Source of the DNA: JAHFUI01 sp041485905
GTDB taxonomy: Bacteria; Acidobacteriota; Vicinamibacteria; Vicinamibacterales; CAVVIG01
Direction: 5' to 3'
Assembly: GCA_041485905.1 (NCBI GenBank)
Contig: JBGPKK010000086.1
Span: 1 to 19,883 of the forward strand
DNA: 19,883 nt
Shown: positions 7,442 to 13,972 of the stretch, in pieces
Position numbering within the stretch: the stretch's first letter is position 1
How the letters are laid out: each line of letters opens with the position of its first letter
Translations under genes and position numbers: made by a program
The notes under the pieces: generated by a model
Told to the model about the DNA's origin: nothing
Seen by the model: only the letters and a program-made list of their open reading frames with translations
The model's database searches: none

Positions 7442-9396
7442 CGCGGACGCGCGTGCTGGCCGGCGGCTGGATCGTCGTGCTGACCCTGGTGACGTTGTTG
7501 ACGCCAGCGCTCGTCGCCGCCGAAGTCGCGCGCGTCGAGATCATGTCACGCCGGGACGTCGCCGGCGGACGCGCGTTCGGTGCGTCCGGCGCGTACGAGA
7601 TCCTGATCGGACGCGTGTACTTCACCGTCGATCCGGCGCACGCCCGCAACCGGATCGTCACGGACGTCGACAAGGCGCCGCGCAACGCGGCCGGGCTCGT
7701 CGAGCTGTCCGCCGACCTGTCGATTCTCAAGCCGAAAGAGGGCCGCGGCAACGGCGTCGCGCTTATCGATGTCGTGAACCGCGGGCGGCGAACGGTCCTG
7801 ACGTCTTTCAACCGGGCGCCGGCAGCGGGCGATCTGTCGACCGACGCGGACTTTGGCGATGGGCTGCTGCTCGCGCAGGGCTACACGCTGGTGTGGGTCG
7901 GCTGGGAATTCGATCTGGCGCGACGCGACGGTGTGTTCCGGATCGACGTGCCCGCCGCGACCGGCACCAGCGGCGTCGTTCGCGCGTCCTTTACGCCCGA
8001 CGCCCGTCGTCCCGACTTTGCCGTGGGGGACCTGAGCGGGTACAAGCCGAGCAGTCCGGCGTCGGCCGACAACACACTAACCGTGCGTGACGGCCTTTTG
8101 GGTGCTCCGTCGACGATTGCGCGGGAGAAGTGGCAGCTGGCCGGCAACCTCGTGACGCTGGAGAGTGGATTCGAACCGGGGCGGAAGTACGAGCTGTCGT
8201 ATACGGCGTCAAATCCGCCGGTGTCGGGCCTCGGGTTTGCGGCCGTACGGGACACGGCCTCCTGGCTGAAGTACGCGCCAGACGCGGTTGTCTCCACGAA
8301 GTACGCCTACGCGTTCGGGTCCTCGCAAGGCGGCCGATTCCTCCGCGATTTTCTCTACCACGGTTTCAACACCGACGAGCACAACCGGCAGGTCTTCGAC
8401 GCCGTGATCGCGCACATTGCCGGCGCGGCACGCACCGACTTCAATAGTCGATTTGCCACGCCAACCGCTCAGGCGCAGTACACCGCGACTGCCTTTCCCT
8501 TTACCGACGGCAAGTATCGCGATCCCGTGACAGGCGCCGAAGAAGGCGCGCTCGACAACCCGCGCGCGCGCGATCATCAGCCGAAGATCTTCTACACCGA
8601 CACCGGCGTGGAGTACTGGGCCGGTGGACGGGTGGCGGCGCTCGTCCACACGACGCCGGACGGGACCAAGGACATCACGCTGCCGGACAACGAGCGCCTG
8701 TACCTTCTGGCCGGGTCGCAGCATCTGCCCGCGCGGTTTCCTCCAGCGGTCACCAACGGCCAGCAGAAAGACAACCCCAACGACTACTGGTGGACGATGC
8801 GCGCGCTGCTGGTGGCGATGGACAAGTGGGTGCGCGACCGGGTCGCGCCACCGGCCAGCCGATATCCGCGACTGCAGGATGGGACGCTCGTGCGCCCGGC
8901 CGATGTGGCGTTCCCGAGCGTGCCGACGGTGAAATCGCCTCGAGGTCTTTCGGCCGGCGTGCGCGCCCCGAACCATCTGATCGCGCAGGACGGCGGACCG
9001 GGGACGCCGCTTCCGCTGCTGGTGCCGCAGGTTGATCAGGACGGCAATGAGCGCGCGGGCATTCGACTCCCCGACGTGGCCGTGCCGCTTGCGACCTACA
9101 CCGGCTGGAATTTCAGGAAGCCCGCCATCGGCGCGGTCGATCAGCTGTTCCCGCTGCTCGGGTCCTATGTGCCGTTCACGATCACGAAATCCGACCGCGA
9201 ACAGGCGCACGACCCGCGCGCATCCATTGACGAGCGCTACCAGACCCGCCAGCAATATCTCGGGCTCGTGCAGGAATCGGGCGCCGCGCTGGTGAAGGAT
9301 CGCTACCTGCTGGCTGACGATCTCGCCGGTCTCGTGAAGCACGCAGGCGAGCGCTGGGATCTGCTGACGACGCGGCGCGGAACGGCGACACGGTAA
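7438..9396 (+). CDS. Large exported alpha/beta hydrolase (alpha/beta hydrolase domain-containing family)
   Basis: The 652-residue product has a signal peptide (VLAGGWIVVLTLVTLLTPAL, cleavage near 28, ALVAA) and matches the large secreted hydrolase family often named only alpha/beta hydrolase domain-containing protein. Features include VARVEIMSRRDVAGGRAFG (30-48), GYTLVWVGWEFDL (148-160), the nucleophile elbow GSSQGG (294-299, serine 296) and a probable catalytic histidine in AGSQHLP (about 426-432). The C-terminal part includes GVRAPNHLIAQDGGPGTPLP and a YTGWNFRKP segment. Expected activity is ester or related hydrolysis in the periplasm or outside the cell; the substrate is unknown. The ATG overlaps the previous stop by four bases. 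A facing-repeat array follows 7 bases after its stop. Confidence 0.88.
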   Translation: MTRTRVLAGGWIVVLTLVTLLTPALVAAEVARVEIMSRRDVAGGRAFGASGAYEILIGRVYFTVDPAHARNRIVTDVDKAPRNAAGLVELSADLSILKPKEGRGNGVALIDVVNRGRRTVLTSFNRAPAAGDLSTDADFGDGLLLAQGYTLVWVGWEFDLARRDGVFRIDVPAATGTSGVVRASFTPDARRPDFAVGDLSGYKPSSPASADNTLTVRDGLLGAPSTIAREKWQLAGNLVTLESGFEPGRKYELSYTASNPPVSGLGFAAVRDTASWLKYAPDAVVSTKYAYAFGSSQGGRFLRDFLYHGFNTDEHNRQVFDAVIAHIAGAARTDFNSRFATPTAQAQYTATAFPFTDGKYRDPVTGAEEGALDNPRARDHQPKIFYTDTGVEYWAGGRVAALVHTTPDGTKDITLPDNERLYLLAGSQHLPARFPPAVTNGQQKDNPNDYWWTMRALLVAMDKWVRDRVAPPASRYPRLQDGTLVRPADVAFPSVPTVKSPRGLSAGVRAPNHLIAQDGGPGTPLPLLVPQVDQDGNERAGIRLPDVAVPLATYTGWNFRKPAIGAVDQLFPLLGSYVPFTITKSDREQAHDPRASIDERYQTRQQYLGLVQESGAALVKDRYLLADDLAGLVKHAGERWDLLTTRRGTATR

Positions 9397-9403
9397 CTCC
9401 CGA

Positions 9404-9466
9404 AAGTCTCAAGTCTCGACTGTGCCTCGTTCAACGGCGGCAGGCTTGAGGCTTCAGACTTGAGAC
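9404..9466. repeat. Facing tandem-repeat array A (7-bp unit AAGTCTC / GAGACTT)
   Basis: The left arm is two head-to-tail copies of AAGTCTC (9404-9417). The right arm (about 9441-9466) is a looser run of complementary 7-mers (GAGGCTT, CAGACTT, GAGAC). GTCTCAAGTCT (9406-9416) and AGACTTGAGAC (9456-9466) are a perfect 11-bp inverted pair with a 39-base loop. It lies between two convergent genes, so it may also serve as a two-way transcript end, but there is no T-run. Confidence 0.75.
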
Positions 9467-9476
9467 CTCCTCGTTG

Positions 9477-9944
9477 TCACAGTTCGTCAACCGCCTCCAG
9501 CACCTCGTCAACGTGCTCGTCGACCTTGACCTTATCCCATCGTTTCGCCACCTTGCCGTCCGCGCCGATGAGATATGTCGTGCGGGCGATGCCCATGAAT
9601 TTGCGGCCGTAGAGCGACCGCTGCTGCCAGGCGCCGTACTTCTCCGCGACCCCATGATCCTCGTCCGCGAGCAGCGGAAAGTTCAGGTCGTACTTGGCCG
9701 CGAACCGGCCTTTGCTCACGGTGTCGAGGATGCTCACGCCCAGCACGGTGGCCTTGTTGGTCTTGAACCTGGGCAGGTTGTCGCGAAACGCACACGCCTC
9801 CCTGGTGCACCCCGGCGTGTCGTCCTTCGGGTAAAAGTAAAGGATGACCGGCCGGCCCGCGTAGTCCGCCAGCCGGTGCGTTTTCCTTTTCTGGTCCTCG
9901 AGGGCGAACGCCGGAGCCTTCTTTCCTGGATCGATCAGCGGCAT
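9477..9944 (-). CDS. bcp: Thioredoxin-dependent thiol peroxidase, Bcp/PrxQ type
   Basis: From the minus-strand ATG at 9944 the product is 155 residues, the usual Bcp length. The peroxidatic site is in YPKDDTPGCTREACAFRD, with C46 as attacking cysteine and C51 as resolving cysteine, five residues apart as in atypical two-Cys Bcp/PrxQ enzymes. Supporting motifs are PVILYFYP (32-39), VLGVSILD and ARTTYLIGADGKVAKRWDKV near the C-terminus. It should reduce hydrogen peroxide and organic hydroperoxides in the cytoplasm with electrons from thioredoxin. The open frame continues upstream for 46 codons, but that stretch reads through REP-like repeats, so the later ATG was preferred. No clear ribosome site precedes it. 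It is convergent with the hydrolase gene and divergent from the S46 peptidase. Confidence 0.93.
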   Translation of the reverse strand: MPLIDPGKKAPAFALEDQKRKTHRLADYAGRPVILYFYPKDDTPGCTREACAFRDNLPRFKTNKATVLGVSILDTVSKGRFAAKYDLNFPLLADEDHGVAEKYGAWQQRSLYGRKFMGIARTTYLIGADGKVAKRWDKVKVDEHVDEVLEAVDEL

Positions 9945-9962
9945 ATCATTAACGATATCATT
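9943..9962. promoter_or_regulatory. AT-rich dyad at the bcp start
   Basis: Two copies of ATATCATT (9943-9950 and 9955-9962) are separated by AACG. Positions 9943-9958 also form a 16-bp palindrome with one mismatch, centred on TTAA. This is an abrupt AT-rich island in GC-rich DNA and overlaps the bcp start codon. It could be an operator or a promoter part; no known binding site was matched. Confidence 0.3.
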
Positions 9963-9976
9963 TCGGATCGTGCATT

Positions 9977-10035
9977 CGCAGGGCTGAAGCCCTGCGCCAC
10001 AATGTCGGGATGTAGCGCAGGGCTTGAGCCCTGCG
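9977..10035. repeat. REP-like pair of palindromes (GCAGGGCT...AGCCCTGC)
   Basis: Two nearly identical 20-base palindromes lie at 9977-9996 (CGCAGGGCT-GA-AGCCCTGCG) and 10016-10035 (CGCAGGGCT-TG-AGCCCTGCG). They are 19 bases apart. The spacer-facing sides (GCCCTGCGCCACA and TGTAGCGCAGGGC) are also complementary with one mismatch, so the whole unit can fold as one large hairpin or two small ones. This is the form of REP/BIME elements spread by RAYT-type transposases. It lies between divergent bcp and S46 peptidase genes, just before the ribosome site of the latter. Confidence 0.8.
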
Positions 10036-10054
10036 TTGTTGAAGGAGATCAGCG

Positions 10055-12148
10055 ATGGTGAAATCAGCGCACGTCTTGGCAATCGCCGCCCTGCTGACGG
10101 CCGGATCCGGACTGGCGGTGTCCGAACTCCGACTGCAGGCGGATGAAGGCATGTGGACGTTCGATAACCCGCCGCTCGCGCAGCTGCGCGACAAGTACGG
10201 CTTCACGCCCACGACCGCGTGGCTCGACCACCTGCGCCTGTCGAGCATCCGTTTGAACGACGGTGGATCGGGCTCGTTCGTCAGCCCGAGGGGTCTGGTG
10301 CTCACGAACCATCACGTCGCGCTCGGTCAGCTCCAGAAGGTCTCGACGCCGCAGAAAGACTATGTGTCCGACGGGTTCTTCGCGAAGAACGCTGCTGAAG
10401 AGCTGAAGTGTCCCGACCTCGAGCTGAACGTGCTCGCGTCGGTCGAAAACGTCACCGCGCGCGTGCAGAGCGCGGCGCCGGCGGGCGCCTCCGCGACGGC
10501 GTCCCTCGAGGCGCGCAAGAAGGTCATCACCGCCATCGAACAGGAGAGCACATCGGCCACCGGCTTGCGCTCCGACGTCGTGCCGCTCTATCAGTCCAGC
10601 GAGTACTGGCTGTATCGCTACAAGAAGTACACAGACGTACGGCTCGTGTTCGCGCCGGAACAGCCGATCGCGTTTTTCGGCGGCGATCCGGACAACTTCA
10701 CCTATCCGCGGTACGACCTCGACATCGCCTTGTTCCGGGTCTACGAGAACAACGCTCCCCTCGTCAGCCGCGATTATCTGAAGTGGTCCGCGAAGGGCGC
10801 CGGTGACGGCGAGCTGGTCTTCGTGTCGGGGCATCCGGGATCGACCGACCGGCTCGACACCGTCGCGCAGCTCGAAACGGAGCGGGACGCCATCTATCCC
10901 ATCTCGATCAACGTCGTGAACCGCCGCATCGCGGCGCTGCGCAAGTACAGCGCGCAAGGGAGCGAGCAGGCGCGGCAGGCGGCCAACACGCTGTTCAGTC
11001 TCGAGAACGCGCTCAAGGCGTACAAAGGGGAATTCCAGGGCCTGAGCGATGCGAAGCTGTTGGAGAAGAAGCGCACCGAAGAGCGGGACTTCCGCGCGAA
11101 GCTCGACGCCAACCGCGAGTGGAAGGCGGCGTACGGCGACGCGTGGGACGCCATCACCGCGGCCGAGCGCATCAACCGCAGTCTGTACAAAGCGAGCCGC
11201 TTCCAGCAACTGCGCGGCTCGAGCCTTGCCGGCGTCGCCGGGTCGCTCGTGCGCGACATCGAAGAGAAGCAGAAACCCGATGCGGAACGGCTCAACGGCT
11301 ATCACGAGTCGCAGCTCGCGGGGCTCGAGAGGCAGTTGTTCTCTCCCGCGCCCGTGTATCCGGCGCTGGACGAGGCGCTGCTGGCCGACGCCCTGCAGCA
11401 GTCGCTCGAGGAGCTGGGACCATCGGATCCGTTCATCGTGGCCGTGCTCAAGGGCCGCTCGCCGGCGGCGGTCGCCAGGGACGCGATCGGCGGCACGACG
11501 CTGACCGATCCGGCGGCGCGCAAGGCGCTCGCCGCTGCTGGGCCGGGGGGTCTCGCCGCCTCCACCGATCCGCTCGTCGTTCTCGCGCGGGCGGCCGACA
11601 CCTTCGCGCGAAAGAATCAGAAGGCGCTTGACGATCAGGTGACGAGCGTCGAGACCGAGGCTGGAGAAAAGATCGGCCGCGCGCGGTTCGCCGTCTACGG
11701 CCACTCGGCGTACCCCGACGCCACCTTCACGCTTCGGCTGTCGTACGGACAGGTCAAGGGTTACCCGATGAACGGCACGATCGCGCCGCCCAAGACGACG
11801 CTGTTCGGCCTGTACGATCGGGCGAACGCCTTCGACCACAAGCCGCCGTTCCAGCTGCCGCGCCGGTACGTCCAGAGACGGGCGGCGCTCGATCTCTCCA
11901 CGCCGATGAACTTCGTGACGACCAACGACATCATCGGCGGCAATTCCGGATCGCCGGTCGTCAACCGCGACGGCGAGTTCGTCGGCATCATTTTCGACGG
12001 CAACATCGAGAGCCTCGTCGGCCGGTTTGTGTACAGCGAAGAGAGCAACCGCTCGGTCGCGGTCCACAGCTCGGTGATTCTCGAGGCGCTTCGCAAGCTA
12101 TACGACGCCGGATCGCTGGCTGACGAGTTGACCGGAGGGGCCAGGTAG
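10055..12148 (+). CDS. Exported S46-family dipeptidyl-peptidase (DPP7/DPP11 family)
   Basis: The ATG at 10055 follows GGAG at a good distance. The 697-residue protein has a signal peptide (about 1-29). The chymotrypsin-like S46 triad is visible: histidine in LVLTNHHVAL (H86/H87), aspartate in DPDNFTYPRYDLDIALFRVY (D223) and serine in IIGGNSGSPVVN (S631). A helical insert of the kind that caps the active site in this family lies between the two barrel halves (about 290-540). S46 enzymes remove dipeptides from the N-terminus of peptides in the periplasm. At the position 18 residues after the serine, DPP11 has arginine for acidic residues and DPP7 has glycine. Here it is G649, which favours DPP7-like preference for hydrophobic residues. 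The final codons and the stop lie inside the repeat array that follows. Confidence 0.94.
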   Translation: MVKSAHVLAIAALLTAGSGLAVSELRLQADEGMWTFDNPPLAQLRDKYGFTPTTAWLDHLRLSSIRLNDGGSGSFVSPRGLVLTNHHVALGQLQKVSTPQKDYVSDGFFAKNAAEELKCPDLELNVLASVENVTARVQSAAPAGASATASLEARKKVITAIEQESTSATGLRSDVVPLYQSSEYWLYRYKKYTDVRLVFAPEQPIAFFGGDPDNFTYPRYDLDIALFRVYENNAPLVSRDYLKWSAKGAGDGELVFVSGHPGSTDRLDTVAQLETERDAIYPISINVVNRRIAALRKYSAQGSEQARQAANTLFSLENALKAYKGEFQGLSDAKLLEKKRTEERDFRAKLDANREWKAAYGDAWDAITAAERINRSLYKASRFQQLRGSSLAGVAGSLVRDIEEKQKPDAERLNGYHESQLAGLERQLFSPAPVYPALDEALLADALQQSLEELGPSDPFIVAVLKGRSPAAVARDAIGGTTLTDPAARKALAAAGPGGLAASTDPLVVLARAADTFARKNQKALDDQVTSVETEAGEKIGRARFAVYGHSAYPDATFTLRLSYGQVKGYPMNGTIAPPKTTLFGLYDRANAFDHKPPFQLPRRYVQRRAALDLSTPMNFVTTNDIIGGNSGSPVVNRDGEFVGIIFDGNIESLVGRFVYSEESNRSVAVHSSVILEALRKLYDAGSLADELTGGAR

Positions 12149-12225
12149 GGCAGGTGGGGCAGGTAGGCCGGGTAGGAAACCACCTGACACACCCGACCCA
12201 CCCGACTTACCCGACCCACCTGACC
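12141..12225. repeat. Facing tandem-repeat array B (9-bp units)
   Basis: The left arm (12141-12176) is four 9-bp units of the type CCAGGTAGG/GCAGGTGGG. After AAAC, the right arm (12181-12225) is five 9-bp units of the type CACCYGACC. The arms are roughly complementary. The left arm begins inside the S46 gene and supplies its stop codon (TAG at 12146-12148). The right arm ends four bases before the acetyltransferase ATG. The G-rich strand has several G-runs, and a quadruplex is conceivable. Confidence 0.8.
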
Positions 12226-12229
12226 TGTC

Positions 12230-12715
12230 ATGGCTGATTTCCGCATCGAACCGGCGTCTGAGGCCGACGTGCCGCTCGTCCTGCGGATGATTCAAGCGCT
12301 GGCCGAGTACGAAAAGCTCGGTCACGAGGTGGTGGCCACCGAAGCCGGGTTGCGCGAGACGCTCTTCGGCAGCCGGCGCTTTGCGGAAGCCGTGATCGCC
12401 TACGCCGGATCGGAGCCGGTCGGCTTCGCGTTGTTCTTCCACACGTTCTCGACGTTTCGCGGCGCTCCCGGCATCTATCTGGAGGACTTGTTCGTGGAAC
12501 CGGCGTGGCGGGGACGGGGCTTCGGTCACAAGCTGTTCGCGCACGTCGCCGCGGTCGCCTCCGCGCGCGGGTGTCACCGCATGGAATGGTCGGTCCTCGA
12601 CTGGAACGAGCTCGCGATCGCGTTTTATCGCCGCGCGGGCGCGCGAGCCATGGACGAATGGACCGTATTTCGGCTCACAGGAGACGCGTTACAAAGGGCG
12701 GCAAAAGTGGTCTAA
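12230..12715 (+). CDS. GNAT N-acetyltransferase, SSAT (diamine/thialysine acetyltransferase)-like
   Basis: This 161-residue protein aligns by eye with spermidine/spermine N1-acetyltransferase over its whole length. The matches are ADFRIEPASEADVPLVLRMI at the start, LAEYEKLGHEV (24-34), FALFFHTFSTF (66-76), IYLEDLFVEPAWRGRGFGHK (82-101) and VLDWNELAIAFYRRAGA (122-138). The acetyl-CoA loop is R94-G-R-G-F-G99, and Y133 sits where SSAT has its proposed general acid. Bacterial members acetylate diamines, polyamines, thialysine or related amines in the cytoplasm; the true substrate is not known. No ribosome site is visible, since the bases before ATG belong to the facing repeat array. Its tail is followed by 60 bases and a perfect palindrome before the next gene. 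Confidence 0.9.
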   Translation: MADFRIEPASEADVPLVLRMIQALAEYEKLGHEVVATEAGLRETLFGSRRFAEAVIAYAGSEPVGFALFFHTFSTFRGAPGIYLEDLFVEPAWRGRGFGHKLFAHVAAVASARGCHRMEWSVLDWNELAIAFYRRAGARAMDEWTVFRLTGDALQRAAKVV

Positions 12716-12739
12716 TACCGGACGTCATCTAGTTCGTCG

Positions 12740-12761
12740 GGCGGACCTTATAAGGTCCGCC
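12740..12761. promoter_or_regulatory. Perfect 22-bp palindrome upstream of the 12776 gene
   Basis: GGCGGACCTTA and TAAGGTCCGCC form an uninterrupted 22-bp palindrome. It ends one base before the AAGGAG ribosome site (12763-12768) of the following gene. It could be a repressor operator, a translational hairpin, or a REP-like mobile palindrome. There is no T-run, so an intrinsic terminator is less likely. Confidence 0.6.
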
Positions 12762-12775
12762 TAAGGAGAGTTTTG

Positions 12776-13864
12776 ATGCGCAACAGATTGATCCAGCTCG
12801 CAGCAGTTCTCGCGCTCGCGGCCATGACGACATACGGGCCGGCGACGGCACGTCTGGCCGGGGCCGTGGAAACCAGCCCGTCGTTGTCCTCGATCGGACC
12901 GCTCGCGTTTGCGCCCGACGGCACGCTGTACGCCGCGGACCCGCAGGCCGCGGCCATCTTCGCCCTCGACCTCGGCGCGCAGGCGACCGGCGGCGCGCCC
13001 GGCACGGCCAACGTGTCCGGCATCGATCAGAAGATCGCGGCGATGCTTGGCACCGCCGCGAGCGAGATCGTGATTGCCGATCTTGCCGTGCATCCCAAGA
13101 CGCACAACTCGTTCGTCGCCGTCATGCGCGGACAGGGCGCCAACGCGAAGCCGGCGCTGGTCCGTATCGACGGCGCCGGAAAGATCGACCTGGTCGCCTC
13201 CGAATCGCTGAAGTCCACCAGCGTGACACTGCCGAACCCGCCGGGCGCCGCGGGACGCAACCGCAGCCAGGCGATCACGAAGCTGGCGTTTGCGAACGGA
13301 CGCGTCTGGGTGGCCGGCCTGTCCAACGAAGAGTTCGCGTCGAAGCTCTGGTCCGTCGCGTATCCCTTCAGCAAGGCCGATACCGGGACGAGCGTCGAGA
13401 TTTATCACGGCAACCATCAGCAGCTCGAGACGCGGTCGCCCGTGTACGCGTTCGTTCCGTACAGCATCGACAATCAGCCGTACATCATCGGCGCGTATCT
13501 GTGCACGCCGCTGGTGAAGTTCCCGGTCTCGGCGCTGACCCCCGGCGCCAAGTTCCGCGGGACCACCATCGCCGAGCTCGGCGCCGGCAACCAGCCGATC
13601 GACATGGTGCTCTACAAGAAGAACGGCAAGGAGTTCCTGCTGATGTCGAACACGCGCCGCGGGGTCATGAAGATCCCGACGGAAGGGTTCGCCGCGGCCA
13701 CTCCGATCACGGCGCCGGTCACCGCTGAGACAGCCGGGATCGCCTACGAGAAGATCACGTCGATGACGGGCATCCAGCAGCTGGATCTGCTCGACGCGGC
13801 GCATTCGATCGTGATCGCGCAGGCTGGCAGCGGGCTGAACCTGTCGGCTGTCGATCTGCCGTAG
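12776..13864 (+). CDS. Exported protein of unknown function, possible beta-propeller
   Basis: The ATG at 12776 follows a perfect AAGGAG at seven bases; a TTG one codon earlier is a less likely start. The 362-residue product has a signal peptide (RLIQLAAVLALAAMTTYGPA, cleavage near 25-30). It then shows short repeated patterns of the kind seen in propeller blades, such as IGPLAFAPDGTLYAADP (near 39-55), a later LAFANGRVWVAGL and a KEFLLMSNTRRGVMKIP block. No catalytic motif is recognised. Two histidine-bearing stretches (YHGNHQQLETRSP and AVHPKTHNSF) might bind something but match no known site. Propeller fold is an inference from sequence pattern only. It is followed at once by the 7-bp facing array. 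Confidence 0.78.
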   Translation: MRNRLIQLAAVLALAAMTTYGPATARLAGAVETSPSLSSIGPLAFAPDGTLYAADPQAAAIFALDLGAQATGGAPGTANVSGIDQKIAAMLGTAASEIVIADLAVHPKTHNSFVAVMRGQGANAKPALVRIDGAGKIDLVASESLKSTSVTLPNPPGAAGRNRSQAITKLAFANGRVWVAGLSNEEFASKLWSVAYPFSKADTGTSVEIYHGNHQQLETRSPVYAFVPYSIDNQPYIIGAYLCTPLVKFPVSALTPGAKFRGTTIAELGAGNQPIDMVLYKKNGKEFLLMSNTRRGVMKIPTEGFAAATPITAPVTAETAGIAYEKITSMTGIQQLDLLDAAHSIVIAQAGSGLNLSAVDLP

Positions 13865-13870
13865 CAGGAA

Positions 13871-13972
13871 GGGCAAAGGGCAAAGGGCAAAGGGCAAAGG
13901 GCAAAGGGCAAAGGGCAGAACGTCGAAGTGAAGTTCCGAACTTTACTTTTACCTTTTGCCTTTTGCCTTTTG
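13871..13972. repeat. Facing tandem-repeat array C (7-bp unit GGGCAAA / CCTTTTG)
   Basis: The left arm (13871-13919) is six perfect GGGCAAA copies plus one GGGCAGA. The right arm has three perfect CCTTTTG copies (13952-13972) and decayed ones before them. In RNA each CAAAGGG unit pairs fully with CCUUUUG through one G-U pair. Between the arms AAGTGAAGTTC (13926-13936) and GAACTTTACTT (13938-13948) form an inner hairpin. The right arm is translated as the signal peptide of the next gene, and its GTG start lies in the inner hairpin. Confidence 0.85.

Noticed and set aside
9945..10082. Longer N-terminus for Bcp (46 more residues)
   Set aside because: The extra stretch is translated REP-like repeat and overlaps the S46 gene start; the later ATG gives the normal Bcp length.
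10064..12067. Minus-strand open frame (667 codons) opposite the S46 peptidase
   Set aside because: The product is Arg-rich without motifs, while the plus strand carries a full catalytic triad and a signal peptide.
12761..13897. Minus-strand open frame (378 codons) opposite the 12776 gene
   Set aside because: It begins in the GGGCAAA repeat and has no recognisable motif. The plus gene has a signal peptide and a perfect ribosome site.
13871..13972. Array C considered as a CRISPR
   Set aside because: Units are 7 bp with no spacers between them, unlike CRISPR repeats of about 23-50 bp separated by unique spacers.
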